DNA of 64,000 bases from the NCBI RefSeq assembly GCF_964340395.1, contig NC_135569.1:13887019-13951018 (forward strand), in the 5' to 3' direction. Positions 31,603 through 45,900 of the stretch are shown one piece after another (within the stretch, counting starts at the first letter, position 1; every line of letters begins with the position of its first letter). Origin of the DNA: Glandiceps talaboti. Its lineage: Eukaryota > Hemichordata > Enteropneusta > Spengelidae. The translations under genes were made by a program, and so were the position numbers. The notes under the pieces are model-generated. The model was not told where the DNA came from, searched no databases, and saw only the letters and a list, made by a program, of their open reading frames with translations.

Positions 31603-33943
31603 AGTGACAATGAACTTTCAGATTTTGTTTCTGTATATCGCTAGTTACTGGGCACTGGCTAGCTTGCGTATAGTTGACACTTTTTCACAGCTTGCGTAGC
31701 ATTATCTTGACCTTATACACCGCCGTCTATATGTATACACATCGGCTATGACGACAACGTTCCGAAATGCAGTCCAAGGTCTTGTACAGGATTATTCCGC
31801 TATTAACGTTACAAGCAAGCAAACTAAAAATAAAACAATTCAACAATCTCACCACAGAGTATACGCCTCCACACGACAGAGCCAGGGAATGCCGAGATCG
31901 ATGACAATATTGACCTTGTCCCAGTTTCTAAGTGTCACAGGTCACGGCAGGTCAACCTGCTCACAGACGAGGATGTTTTCCTTGTCTGCACATCACATAT
32001 GCATCTGTGCACTACTGATAATGTGATATCATTTATTGCAGGCAACATTTCCTAGAGTAATATCTCTTCCTCTCGAGCTCCAGACATGACAGAAAACTGA
32101 AGTTAAACCACAAGTGACCTGACACAGGAGAAATCCACGCAATATCCATTTCATGGAATGTATGGAATAAGCCGGGAACGTCCATATTTAATGATGGATC
32201 AAGGAAAATGCTGTATCACCATATTACACAGTAATGTCCCCCTGCAGAGAGTAATAAGACTCACATATAGTCGAGATATTCGATTTGTCAGAATGACAAT
32301 TTTGTAACATTTCGACAAGACCCTCTGGTTGGTTAAGGAATGAAAATTGCAAGCAATAAAACTGTTTGTTTCTCAACAACAAGTTCCTGTAATCTTTTGA
32401 TATTTTTTAATTTGTTCAAAAGTCACCGGGTGTGTTCATTTTACCCGATGAACAACGAAAACAGACGAGCAATACATCGTCTGTAGAGAAACAACAGTGT
32501 TTAGTTTGCATCCATTGAGGGCGCTGTTGTTGTGCACTATACAACACGTATTTATTACGTGTGTAACAGGTGGCTGCCCTTGTGAAGTCATTGGCATGCA
32601 AATCATCATCCATTTGTGTTGATTGAATAGAGAACCTCGTGCAAATATGATAAATTTATCCCGATGACGTGCCTTGTTTTAGAATCGTTCCTTCATTGAA
32701 CGTGAAACTGCATGTTCAGGTAGTCTTCGGCGATCAGACACATCACATCAAACATAGACAGTGTTCGCATTTTAACAACATCGGTCGTCGCTTTTTGGAT
32801 TTGAAAGGTTAGTCTATGTACCTTGTTATTTTGTGCATACGTGGCGTGACAGATTCCATCATAGCATACACACAGTGGCACCCTTCAACTCGTTATTGCT
32901 GTCATGTATAATAAGCTTAAAAGCTTAAAAAACAATCATTGACGCTGAAATGCAAGATTTTGTTTCGATTTATTCTTCCAAATTTGAATACTCGACGAGA
33001 TTCACACATCATATAATGTTGTTATCACGCATAATTCATTTGCGGAATGTCAGTACAGTGCTATGATTCTAATTGATGGTTTAGAGTTGACACATTATCG
33101 TGTGATATAGTTACATTTAATCAATAAAGCATCGCGTCTCTTAGTTAGACAGACGGCCTTTCCGCACCCCTCCCCCTAAAACCCCCACTATATTTGACGC
33201 AAATACTGAGCACATCAAACATGCGTCATCCAAATATAGATTTTGTCAACTAACGTAATAGCTGACGATATTACATTTCCATAACACATTTTCAAGTCAG
33301 TGAAAAAATCTATACGGAATTCACCCAGTCAGAAAATGTAGCGTGAATTCAATAAAAAAAAATTGCTTCTATTACGAGGAGTATGAAAAAAATATTTTTT
33401 TTTATCGTAAGGTGTATGAACAAAAACTCAATTACACACCTTTCAATACGCACAGCGTGTGATACACTGTACCTCATATGGCAAACATATGGCTTCATTA
33501 GTCTGCTTCATGGAGTGTGCGAATACATGGAACGTCAATAGTAACACGTAAATTCCCATTTTCTATGCAACCCGCATATCACTGATGTTTGTGTGCTTTC
33601 GTATAATGGAGAATGGAAGGGCGTGTACACAATAACAGTATTGAATATTTCATACATGAAAAAATAGCCTGACCATTTGGACGGTGACACAGACAGACCT
33701 GTCACATGATGTGTGAAGGCTTGAAAATATAATATTTTAGATCAGACGATAGTCAACAAAAGTATCTGCATATATATATGCTGTATGTATGTATGTATGT
33801 ATGTATGTATGTATGTATGTATGTATGTATGTATGTATGTATGTATGTATGTATGTATGTATGTATGTATGTATGTATGTATGTATGTGTGTGTGTGTGT
33901 GTATGTATGTGTGTATGTATGTATGTATGTATGTGTGTGTATA

Positions 33944-33976
<33 letters not shown>

Positions 33977-34717
33977 ATTCTGTATGTGTGTATGTATGTA
34001 TGTATGTATGTATGTATGTATGTATGTATGTATGTATGTATGTATGTATGTATGTATGTATGTATGCATGCATGCATGCATGCATGCATGCATGCATGTA
34101 TGTATGTATGTATGTATGTATGTATGTATGTATGTATGCAGACAAATTCTATAATACCTACATTGATGTATCTAACATAATTATTCATTCAATTCATTGT
34201 TTTAAATTCATGTTCATACACATACCCGCATATTTCGCAACTTGAAGTTGAAGTTGCACCCATTATATTCAGTAACCTGCACAGGGGAAACAGAACAGAT
34301 GATGTAATTTGAACAGAGAACAATTATTTAACCATCGAAGATAATTAACTGTTTTTATTGCTTTGTAATTATGCAATCGATGTAATATTGCTAGACACAC
34401 GCAGCTGTTGGCCAACAAATGTCACATTTTCAGACACCCCTGTGACTTTCCCAACATGTTGCTGCATATTTAAACATCGCTTGCCATTTGTCAGGTAGTA
34501 TTTTTAGTCACCTGCTCCATATTCCAAAAATATACATTTTTTGTATTTCTGCTGGTATGTATCCATCGTAAATAGGATATTTTGTTGTCTTTCTACAGGG
34601 ATGGTGTTGTAGGGCAGAGGAACGGGAGCAGCTCTCGCGAGATGGCGAACTCACATTAACGATACGTGAAACGGTGAAATTATTCTCGGGTATTAAAACA
34701 ACCACTTTGCTGCCAAA
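31603..34717. other. Divergent intergenic region between UGT (-) and TMEM74-like (+)
   Basis: The UGT and TMEM74-like genes are transcribed away from each other, so both promoters should lie here, next to 31603 and 34717. I see no convincing core promoter element. Contents: unique AT-rich DNA and a 350 bp TATG-based compound microsatellite (33785-34140). No exon was recognised. Confidence 0.55.
33785..34140 (+). repeat. Compound (TATG)n/(TGTC)n/(CATG)n microsatellite
   Basis: About 350 bp of TATG tetramers interrupted by TGTG, TCTG/TGTC and GCAT/CATG blocks. Multiple overlapping frames on both strands encode only repeat peptides. Confidence 0.97.
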
Positions 34718-35248
34718 ATGAGTAGAGAAAGTACGGAGTATATTTATGAGTCCCTCGATATCGAGGACGACGACTTACGAAAGGAAGAACCCGCCTGTTG
34801 TTGCGAGACATTAGACAGAGCGATAACACAACCAGGTGCGACATGTCGGCAGCGAACGGACTACCTAGCCATGTTTGCGATGGCTTGTTTTGTAATCGGT
34901 GTCATCGCCATCATTGTTGGATATTTGATACCTCGGTACACAGCGATCGAGCCGACTGACACACCCGCCCAGGAATATGAAAAATTGGAAGCATACTACG
35001 CAGCGCTTAAAAATGGTTCTGATATTGCTATTATTGCAGGCCTTGTGTTACTCGGCGTAGGTGGCGTGATCATGTCATCGCTTCTACTTCTATCGACCTT
35101 AGAAAACTGTCGAAAGGGTGCCCATGACGACGGAGAACTACCGCTTCTGATTGTCAGGAAACGCATGACAGTGGAAGACGACCGCAAGAATTTGATGGAG
35201 GGCGAAGACGGTGAACATCATTACGGAAGCACTCTCGCTGAACGTTGA
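34718..35248 (+). CDS. TMEM74-like two-pass membrane protein
   Basis: Single-exon frame of 176 residues. Two hydrophobic segments, about residues 50-70 (AMFAMACFVIGVIAIIVGYL) and 105-128 (IAIIAGLVLLGVGGVI and following), flank a loop with IPRYTAIEP and EYEKLEAYYAAL. This pattern (first helix ending in YxIPR, an acidic loop with a Glu-rich ER/KLExxYA segment, then a second helix with AGLxLLxxGG) is that of TMEM74 and TMEM74B, which sit in lysosome/autophagosome membranes and in which the human TMEM74 protein promotes autophagy. The N-terminal 45 residues contain an acidic DIEDDDL block and CCC. The C-terminal tail is charged with no recognised motif. The ATG is preceded by a stop-containing leader. 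Identity rests on pattern recall, so I leave the symbol open. Confidence 0.8.
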   Translation: MSRESTEYIYESLDIEDDDLRKEEPACCCETLDRAITQPGATCRQRTDYLAMFAMACFVIGVIAIIVGYLIPRYTAIEPTDTPAQEYEKLEAYYAALKNGSDIAIIAGLVLLGVGGVIMSSLLLLSTLENCRKGAHDDGELPLLIVRKRMTVEDDRKNLMEGEDGEHHYGSTLAER

Positions 35249-37106
35249 GGGGGACATTGCATTACATTTCAATATACACGGTGTAGTACTGTACGGGACA
35301 CATATATTAATTAACCCATAGACAATAATATATACAACTGCGGTGACAGAGGTCACATTATATTTGAACTTGAATCACCTGCCGCCAAGTCCGACAATTC
35401 TACAGGTCTTAAAAATATTCCCGGCAAATAATTTCTAATGGGATGACCTGTGTAGAAGTGAGACGCTTGATACATATACTGTGGGCCTGGAGCAAACACC
35501 AGGTGCAGCCAACGAACTTGAAGCTGTTCGTGCAAAAAGAATTCTTTTTCATTGGGAAGGAATTTTTATACTGGTCAGTGGGAGGGGGGGAAGCAAGTAT
35601 TTCAGCAGGGGAAACTTGTGTAAATATTTCAACTAACTGGCTAAGTGGAGCAAGGAACAAATGTATCGGCAGATAGGAGAGTGAAATTTGATATAAAAAT
35701 ATGGAGTGATTCGTTGGTGCTTTTATGGCATTAGACCAATGTAAAGGCGAAATATATACAATTTTGGCAAATTTCGATGAAGCTGAATGACGGGAAGAAG
35801 GCAGTGTATATCGATATGGGAGTATGCCAGTATGGTGGAGAGGATAGAGAAAAGGGGGGGGGGGGAGACACATTTCTGGGCAGTGGGTAGACCAAATAGA
35901 AGGCCAGGGGATTGCTAAGCCTTTTGAATTAGTGGGATGGCACACACGAACATCTTTCACTTTCCCTTTTAATAGTCAATATAACTATAAAAAAATGTGT
36001 CGATATAGTTCATTTAAGTATTTTCGAATGAATTCAGAAAATTGACACCTGAAAAAAACATCAATTGCTGTTTGCGTTTATGAATCATACTTGTTTTAAA
36101 AAAATTGCATTGAAAATTTAAGTAAAATCACTGGTTGAAATAACGTTACCAAGATACACTCGCCACCGTTTTGAGCTTCTCTTAACCTACACTAATACGA
36201 AAATCGGAAATACGTATTCCAGACAAAAACAACAATTTTTTAGATTCGCTTTAATGAATAAGTGGTTGGTCTTGCCCCCACAGCACTATAGGTCATCGCT
36301 AGCCCATTTTTGTATATGACGCCCCCAGTGTTAGAATTTCAGATAATGCGCTAGTATTATTTTCCTAACAAAATGCTCACGCTGGTGAAATTGTATACGT
36401 AGGCATACATTAGTCATTGCACTTTGTGATTTACTGGTATGACTTTTGAAAACATTTTCAAACTGATTAGTTAGTGGTTGGCCGGCTATGTGATAGAAAA
36501 CGTGGCATATGTTTGCTGCACAGTTAATTTATTCATAGTTACGTCAGAAAATATAGCAGTCAGATGCCTAGGGCGATGTGAAGCTGTTACAAGGTTGCCA
36601 CTGATTGGATAATATACATACACTTTATCAGTATGTACTCATTAACAATACAGCCAACATGTGCTTCATTCCTTTGTTTTTTAACCAATCAGAAAGAACC
36701 TTATAAAGTGCTTCACGTTATCTGGTTCCATACGTTATCCAATCAGTACCACCCTTATCCAGGGTGGTTCATATTTACATGCCTTATGCGTATGAGAGCA
36801 ATTGGATGTTGTTATTTGGGACAAAGTACTTAAATTGCTAAATAATAGAGACTAGCTTTGATGCAATTAAAGTCCCCTACTGCCAGTGATGGCTTAAACA
36901 AAATATGAAAAATATTTATATTTAGGAAATCATTTTCTGCAATTACATTACACTATATATGAGGCAGTAAAAATATGCAAGGGAACGGAAATCAGCTAGA
37001 TACATATACGTTGCAATATCACTATGCATTTTGTGGTATACATTATGATCGCCGTGAAAACATTAAAATGTTTAAAAAAATAGTTAGACCCAAAATAAAA
37101 CAGAAG

Positions 37107-37461
37107 AAAAAAGAATTATTTCTGGTCAGCGCGCGCATCACTTAAATACTCGCGTCGGTCTATTTTTTTCGTGTTTGTCCAGCCCATGCAGTCTGTAGAT
37201 CTGGGGGGGGGGGGGAAGACACAAAAATAATCCTTCCCACTTTAATGACAACTGCTGAGCCAATCATGAACAAACAAATGACATCTGCCCCACATACTCA
37301 CTTGGTTTAAAGTACTAAATAAAAAGAACTGTAACTGCCATATAAATTGCAGATTTAATGACAGGTTTTTTGAGAAATAAAAAATAAAAAATAAAAAATA
37401 AAAAATAGTTGTCGCACCACTTTAGACAAAATGTCCTGACCAGAAATAATTCTTTTTTTTT
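37107..37461. mobile_element. 355 bp MITE with AGAATTATTTCTGGTCAG ends
   Basis: Left AAAGAATTATTTCTGGTCAG and right CTGACCAGAAATAATTCTTT are perfect inverses over at least 20 bp, extended by A/T runs outward. The interior has an (AAAAAT)n run near 37376-37406 and a G run. No coding capacity; I saw no other copy in the window. Confidence 0.8.
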
Positions 37462-38389
37462 GCCTTATTGATATAAAAAGTTTTTTCTTTCTTTCAGTTA
37501 TTTTTTTCATAAGCATACAATATATATATGAATAATTCGCATGGAATTACTTTAATGGGGAAACGCGTGATATATTTGCCACTTCCATGACCTTTTTGTG
37601 ACCTACATCCGGGCATTCCTGGAGGCACGCGCAAACAAACTATTAAATCCGAGCAAGAATTAAAAACTCTTCAATATCTTATCATGCGGTTTTGGGAACC
37701 GATCTTCGTACTTGAAAGATGTATTGTGACAATTTGGAACATAACAGTTAGACGGCATGTTTACAATTCGATGTACATTGATTCAAAAATGACACTTGAC
37801 ATATTAGAGTAGGGGTCACCAAAAGGTCATGAGAGTCTTCTCAAAACTACTCGCCTCGACCTATGAATCACCACCTGACGAGAAGGGAAAATAGGACGGA
37901 AGGATACGACATATTTTTCACCATAGACGTCTGAGATGTATATGCCATTCTCGCAAACGTGCTGTTATTTCTTCCGCGACACTGCGAAATAACATCTTGG
38001 CGATGTGCGCCGTATGGACGGTGTCGTAATAAGAGGCTGGCGTGGTTTACGACGATGGTGTATGCTTACTGAAACAATTGCTTTACATATCTACATATTT
38101 CTGTCTGATTTGAATAATTTATTGCATAATCATGTCTTCCCTTTGTGATGAAATAAATTACTAGATTACAAAACCTTGACTTTTGTTGATATTACTTACT
38201 GTGTACCCTAGCTTAGAACTCTTCCCTGTTGTTGTCTCAGGGTGTGTGATAAATGTCATGTTGCACGAGTGAAACACCAAACCTACATCATTTAAGTTAA
38301 TAAGTGATTGGTAACATGATCCCCCACAAAAATGGGTTTGCCCTAAAAAAAGACAATTACAAAACACACATCATCTCAAGAAAGATATT

Positions 38390-38391
<2 letters not shown>

Positions 38392-38433
<42 letters not shown>

Positions 38434-38434
38434 G
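38392..38434 (+). repeat. (TTA)n microsatellite
   Basis: Perfect TTA triplets, about 14 units. Confidence 0.97.
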
Positions 38435-40086
38435 TAATAAAATATCTTTATTCAGGATAAAACTCAAGTGTACAAACAATGCAAAGTGTAGAAGGGTCGG
38501 CTTCCTGAACAGCCACATAGCAGTACCTCGTCAAACTGTACTTGAATCCTATATTTACATGTCTATCCGAATATATTATTTATACATAGACTCTATTACA
38601 GCCAACACTGGTTTCGTTTCATAGCTGTTTGCTTCAACATCTGCTTGCTTTTACATGTAACCGATGAGGGCGCACCGTACAAGACAGTTACAAACGCAAG
38701 CCATTCAATTATTGTTCCCTTTACAGGGTCGTAGCATAACCAAATTGTCGGGGGGGGGGGAGAACTATATCTCAGTGCAATCATGCATTTAAAATTTAGA
38801 AAGGTGGCCACTTTATATATAAATTTGCATACAATTTACATATTACATATTTAAGCATACGCAATTAAATATGATGTGTAAGGTCGGAAAAAATAAAAAA
38901 GCTGTTCAACGGGCAACCTGACCCATCACATTGGGTAGGTAGGTCATTTAAAAAAAAAATTGACAACGCTTGAGAGGATTAAAAACAAACCATATATGAC
39001 AGCAAAATATTTCAGGTTGTGTTTATATACAACGTATTCAGTCATTTTGATTTTATCTCTTGCAATTTGTCTGCATAGCAATCGATTTCCATCAGTTCTA
39101 CAGTTAGGAAATGTACACAATTTACGGTGAAACAAATTTTGTAGCTCCTCTCACCCTCTCCGCTCCTCTCTAAAAATGTTAAGACCCGCCAAATGAAACT
39201 CGAGCATTATTTTAGCCACCTCTTCTGTCACCTTCACTACAGTGGTAATATGAAATTATATGGTACAATGATGCATTAAAATAACAGTGCTAGCCAGCTA
39301 CAATAATACTCTGAACGAAATTACATTTAGGAAGGAGACACTTCCAAAGACGAAAAAATGAAAATATGACAGTGTAGGAGGCAGGCCATTTAGAGGCATA
39401 AAATATCAAACCATAGACATAATTCAAAGTCTTACAATGCTTGAATATGGTATATTAAAACACAATTATGCTATATGCAGTACCCATTATCTGGAAGTGT
39501 ATTTTGTTGTGCCAAAGCTGATATTTTGCGGATGCGCTCTTGGTAAATGACTTCTCCTGAAGTTAAATTTGGTTCCAAAAAATCCCGAATAAAGAGCAAA
39601 ACATTTCAAGACTTATCATTTCTTTACCATTAATAATAGTGATGCCATTATTAGTATACACATGTTTAATAGAAACAGAGTATTCCCACCTCCATAATAA
39701 CCTTTACAAAAACCTCTTTCCCCAGACTACAAGAATGGTATGCATTGAACTGTGCAAAGTTGCTTTTGAATTTTATTTAGCCATGCTTCCAGTATAAAAA
39801 TTACAATCGATATTATACAATAAATAATTGACACCCAGAGAGCCTTCTCGGTCATATTGGTGGCACTTCATTGGATCTCCTTCACTGCAAAATGTCCATA
39901 TGATAAATGCAAGGAGAAAGACTGGAGGTGCAGCTGGGGAGCTGGGGAGAGGAAGGCGATGATTGGCTAACCAGGCAAAAACCCACTGAAAGAACTTCTG
40001 TGGTAGTGAGAATCTTTGGCAGAAGGCCTTGCAGGACTCACGTTAGATTAGGTTAATGGGACGGTTCTTGTTATTGTTGTTTGTTG

Positions 40087-40215
40087 TCATCATCGCTGCT
40101 GTTGTCGTCGTCGTCGTCGTCGTCGTCGTTGTTGTTGTTGTTGTTGTTGTTGTCGTCGTTGTTGTTGTCGTCGTCGTCTTCGTCGTGTTGTTGTTGTTGT
40201 TGTTTTTTTGTTTTT
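40087..40215 (+). repeat. (TCG)n/(TTG)n trinucleotide repeat
   Basis: TCG and TTG triplet blocks alternate, ending in T/G runs 20 bp beyond the stop codon of sialyltransferase A, so it would lie in its 3' untranslated region. Confidence 0.95.
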
Positions 40216-40236
40216 TGTTTTTTGTTTAGCAATCTG

Positions 40237-41794
40237 TCAATACGTTTCATTTTGGCATTTTGTTAACGTTGAGTACCCTTGTATCGTAGCTTTCCCCTTC
40301 GTTATGTCTTCATCTGTTCCTACGTGCAATCGTTTCAGAAAACTGTGTTCAGCAGAAAACGAATGATAAGAGCTTTCGAAATGGCAGTCTGCATCGTCAA
40401 AATAGTGGCAGTAATATTGTCCACCTTTCTCCGGAGGTACCATACCATAAATGTCTATCTCATCACATAATTGTAGCATTATTTGAACACCTGAAATTAC
40501 AAAATTTTTATTAAGTCTAAAAAAATGATTTGGTTCCGGTAACCCGATCCCCATCTATAGTTTTTCACTGTCGACCCTCAAATTTTTTAACGTATTCAAG
40601 AAAATAATGGTAAAATCGCGAAAATTGTGAATTCCCACGAGAAATAGTGGATGCGGAAACTGACATCAACTTAAAAAGACAATATGAAACTGTGTTTCCA
40701 ATCTGTAATGGCTGTACATCTGATGGGAAGAAACCAATAACACAGAGACCATATGAAAACAACGGAAATCATAACTACCTGAACTAGACACTCACACATG
40801 AAAAATAAATACAAAAAATCCTAAATATCTACCTACCAAGCCTGTTCCAAAATTGAGCGTAATCGGAACTACACAATTTCTTTTTTTAGGCATAAGCTGT
40901 TCACAGTACTTTTGTGTTACATTGTCAGCTGTCGTGTCTCCTACAGTCGTAGCCAAAGGTCGTCCTGAGAACCATGAACAAGCTGGTAAGTAGCTTTGCA
41001 AATGTGCGCCCCAAAGCATAACAAATAGTCAGACTTATTCATTCTTCTCCTCTTATCTAAATTAAAACACCCTAATCTCATAATTCAAATGAAGTCATTA
41101 GGTAAATGTACAGGTGTTACTGAGATGATCATCATGTGACACAAGTCAACACTGCACGACCAGCATGACATTAATGTAGTGGTCTGTGATAATTTACATG
41201 TAATCGATATATAAATTATGCGGATTCAACATGGGGAGGGGGGGGTGTTGATTATGACTTTTGAGGGTGTGGCTATCTGAATCAGTTGTAACGGTTCTAA
41301 TGACAAGTTTTGCGGAGCCCGGTACGAGAGCTAACGCCGTAGACACAAAAGTGCTAAGATCATGCAAATTTAACTAAAATACCAACATTAAAAATGAGTA
41401 ATTTCCAGTATCAGTTGTACAACTTGAACTAACCCCCCCCCCCCCCCCCACCCACCCCCTCCCCCGTCTATTGATTGTTTTGTTTCGGATCAGTACAAAA
41501 ATATTTATTTATTTACAATTAAGAACGGAGATGTTTCACCCCATATATATTCAGTCTACAAGAAATGATGGCATCTATTTTACAATTGGCAATGCGGGGT
41601 ACCGTTCTTTTGATAGACTTTGTATTTTAAAGTGTCATTTGCTTGATTTGGTATCCCCAAGTTTGCCAGTTTTAGTACAAGTTTAATTGTATATCTTGTT
41701 CTTGTGAATACGATAACATCATCTTTATTATTATTAGGAACAATGGCAATGCAAGGTATTCGACATAGCTCTGGCCACTATATAGTGGCCTAAC

Positions 41795-41849
<55 letters not shown>

Positions 41850-42845
41850 GCACAAACATATGTACCAACATTTATGCCAGTATTTGACATTAATATAACA
41901 TTGATTTGTCTTTCAAAAGAACGCGATGTTGTGCCAAGAAGATGCAGGCAGTTGAGATCCCTGGGGCGGTACCAGTGGCCAACTCTGGTAGGGGTGTGTA
42001 GCCAGTGCTGGAAACCTCATGCCCCATATGTTAGACCCACTTTGACCAAAAATCAATACCCCATTTTAGACCATTACAGGTTTCTAAAACATAAAAGTTT
42101 AGACCTAACTACTTTTTTCTTAGTAGGCAAAATTTTGGAGCAATTAATGGCAGTTATGATTTGATAAAGGACAATGGACCACGCACGCACACACACATAC
42201 ATACATACATACATACATACATACATACATACATACATACATACATACATACATACATACATACATACATACATACATACATACGCAAGCATTGACAAGA
42301 ACAGTTTATGAAATGATAGCTAAACTAAAGTATTCTTATAGCAAGTTTAAAAAAAAATAATTTACCTGTAAAGCCAGATGAGGAAGTGTGGCGCTGTAAT
42401 TTCTTACTGGAAAATTCCTGAAGCACCGTCCATGACTGCCACAATGACATTTGATTAATCATATATACAGGGTCATCGGGATGACTTTGAGACCATTCAA
42501 CATATCCAGAGAAAAAGGGTTTGCTCTTTAAATACCACTGTAAACAAAGATTAAATACACAAATAAACACTCTAAGGACCAACGCTATTTTGTGTGTTCG
42601 CACAGTCCACTATGATTGTGTTTTGCATGCCTGCACGCACGCATGCCCTGTCTTCCTGCTTGCCTGCTTATATACTGACGTACGTCCGTCCGTCCATCCA
42701 TCCATCCACCCTTCTATCCATCTATCCACACAGACAAACAGTAACCAAACAGGTAGACAGACATACATACACATACTACATACAGACAGACAGACAGACT
42801 GACAGACTGACAGACACACATGCACACACACACGCGTACGCACGC

Positions 42846-42936
<91 letters not shown>

Positions 42937-45900
42937 AATACAGTACAGATTAATTACCAGGTCTGTCGGAAAAAAATGTAAAGAGGCGGTTTTACAGTGT
43001 TAGTTACCTGATACAAGTTGCCAAGGTTATATGTTCCTCCTTTCCAAAAAAATGTTGTTGTGCTTTGCCGAACAAAGTCTTCAAGTAATGTGTAATTTGT
43101 CTCCTCTTCAAAAAAATGATTATTGATTAAACGAATTGTTGTCTTTATACCAACATCTTCCTCAAACCCAAATGTTGGAGCAAAATTAAACCGAAGTACC
43201 GCATCGTGGGCATCTATTACAAAAGAAATATCAGATCTTATAATACACCTTGTTCATATATTAGCCTTTATTGATTGGTTTAGATCGGATCACGTGGTAT
43301 TGACTATGATCCACCGTGACCTCCATTTGCATATAGGGCACTGTTCACATTCGATTGGTTGAAGAAATCTTTCAAGGTCCATGCGATTCAAACGAGATTT
43401 TCTATTACACTGCCACTGGGTCAGATGTGGGAAGCCGGCGATCACCCGGAACAAAACAAACGACACAAAACGATGGAAATAGATGTAAATAAAGACATCT
43501 TTCACCACATCAGATTTTAATCAGATTGCAGCCAGACATGAATACCCCAAAACAATCAATGATCCTTATTGAGATTTTGTCCTTATTAATTTTACATGTC
43601 AAAATATCATCTGTACATTTTATGATTTTCCCAGAGGTATATATAGGAATACGGCTCCGTCATTGTTTGATCATACCCTTGTCAACATTTATAGGGATTA
43701 CTGATGTTTGCAAAATGGATTCCTTACAAATTTTAATTCACAGGACTACTATTATGGCTTTGGTTTCAGTAAGGAAACTGCACATGCTTCACATTAAGAT
43801 AGCAAAATTGAAAGAATGCAGTTTCTTGCTACATTTTGTCTTAATAGAATAAACTGATGTGCCACCATGCAGACTTCAAATACAAACATCAAAACATTTG
43901 TGCCAGTGTTTCTGCATCTAGTTGCAGTACGTCTAAATGGTTTATGTTATTTACACAAAATGTAGCAGGAAATTGCAATCTTGTTATCTTAAAGTTCTGA
44001 ATGTGCAGTTTCTTCTAAGTTTCTGTTTGGCTGTATCACACCCGGTCAGTGAACACTAACTTTACACTGGCTGTATTAGCGAACACACCACTTTTAACTG
44101 ATGTCTCAACTGTCATATTTAAAATTTGTATTAGTTTATAAAATGTTATGGAAGGATTTGTGTGTGGATGTCGGTGGCCGAGCGGTTAACTCATATCACA
44201 GGACGAAGCGAGCATGTAATCGATTGGTCGACTGATTTGATTGAATGATTGATTTACTGAATGATAAATTTGTTGTGATGAAATAAAACCTATGTTTGGG
44301 TGATATTGATCACACAAAAAATTGACTGATTGAATTTTGTGATCATATAAATTTTTTCCTTTTTTCCCTGGCTACTTTTCTCTCTTTCAGCTGTATATAA
44401 TTCTCTCTTTATTGACTTAATAAAGACATCTTGTTCATTCTTCTCCTCTTATCTAAATTAAAACACCCTAATCTTATCATTACCAGGGCTATCAATTACC
44501 AAGACAACTTCTTTATCTCATAACTATTGCACCATGGGAGATAGGAAAAATACAATATTCAATGATTGAACACTGAATATTCATGAATACAAAATTACAC
44601 ACTTCAGTGTGAAACAGCTGTCATGAATATTCAGTGTTCAACCATTGGGTAATGTACTTCTGTTATCTCCCATGATGCAATAGGCCATAGGAAAAATATC
44701 ATTCCAGTTAAGGTAGGAGGTGTCAAATTCGAATTACGTCAATGACGCAACTTTCAGCGCAGACTGAAATGGGCGCTCTTGTCAACATTCGAACACGAAA
44801 CAAACCCGTGTCTGGAAGTGAAGTGGAGTGTTATATGTTTTTCGATCGTGTACGTACTCTTGAATTGAAGATTTAGGGTGAACGGAAGGTAATTTCGTAT
44901 GAGTTTCAGAAGTCCTTGCAACGAAAATTAGCTTTACTACCATGACTTAAAGAGGAACTGTCTTATAAAATTTAGACTTGGACTTGTTGAAATATATCAA
45001 CAACCACACTCCGTATATTGCCAGTCAAGCAAAACATTGACGTTCGAAACAGAAAAGTTGGAGTTGGCCATATTAAAAAGATAACACCACGCCCATTGAA
45101 TTACACAAGTTCGCGAACTATTGCACGAATAACCGTAACGTCTGAATACATCCAAGATATTCTACGTGAGATACCCCAGGTCATAAATGTCTGCTTCTAC
45201 ACAAGTCATCCAAGTTGAGTAACCCCCAACCCCCAACCCCCCCACAAACAAGCAAAACATTTTCTTTTAATCTTCTCCTTATTAGTTGCTTTGATTTCGA
45301 CTGCTCGAAATGAAACTGACATGACACTTGAAAACTTAAAGTGCATTTTTCCAAAACAATGACTTGTATGGTATTCACATAAAATTTACATACTGTCCAT
45401 AATTCCATATCACCATTAAATGAAGTACTTTGTTTGGGTTTTTGCTTTGTTACTATGGTAACCAGATTTGCTATACAGATTGATTCTATGTCGTTTTGGA
45501 AGCATACGCTGGATAGGTCAGCAGTGTCACCGGAGCTAGACAGCGATTGATGGGGTCAAAGCACTAGATCAATCATTTGATTGTTATTTAAAATAACATA
45601 GCATTTTATGAAATAATGAAAAGAAATTACAAACAAATATGTCTGGACATAATACACATTGCACTAAAATATGTAAGTTCATTAAGTGCTCCAGGGATAA
45701 TCTTTAACTGTCAAAAATTGCGATGTAGATAACTGTTGTAAATCTACTTATTTTGACCCCAAACAATATGTGTAGATACAAGAAACGGTCATTATCTTGA
45801 AAACAAAGGTGGTGGCATAGTATTTTCTGTGCATTTTTTACATATTCAGATATCACTGCTTAGGTATGCACAGTATAAGAAAAATCTATCAACTTTTTGA

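Larger units (their letters stand above)
35249..40236. other. Intergenic spacer between TMEM74-like and sialyltransferase gene A
   Basis: The TMEM74-like gene and gene A converge here, so this is 3' flank of both. It contains one MITE (37107-37461), G-runs at 35854-35864, 37203-37214 and 38751-38760, a (TTA)n at 38392-38434 and the TTG/TCG repeat at 40087-40215. A 183-codon open frame on the minus strand (35960-35409) has no recognisable domain and I do not call it. No other gene was seen. Confidence 0.55.

Noticed and set aside
33737-34245. Overlapping open frames encoding Met-Tyr-Val-Cys or His-Thr-Tyr-Ile repeats
   Set aside because: These are frame products of (TATG)n. The same applies at 22305-22730, 51805-52158 and 57544-58052.
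35409-35960. 183-codon minus-strand frame 3' of the TMEM74-like gene
   Set aside because: It has biased composition from G-runs on the other strand, no domain and no splice or promoter support. I keep it as non-coding, with some doubt because of its length.
40792-41019. Minus-strand frame next to exon 4 of sialyltransferase A
   Set aside because: The sialyltransferase is complete without it (exons 3 and 4 join in phase within motif S), and half of the frame is MITE sequence.
44166-44260. tRNA gene suggested by GGTGGCCGAGCGGTTAA
   Set aside because: No B box, variable arm or acceptor-stem pairing follows, so it is at most a SINE head.
45018-45218. 66-codon frame inside the TTAA element considered as a transposase piece
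   Set aside because: Too short, with no DDD/DDE pattern or zinc finger.
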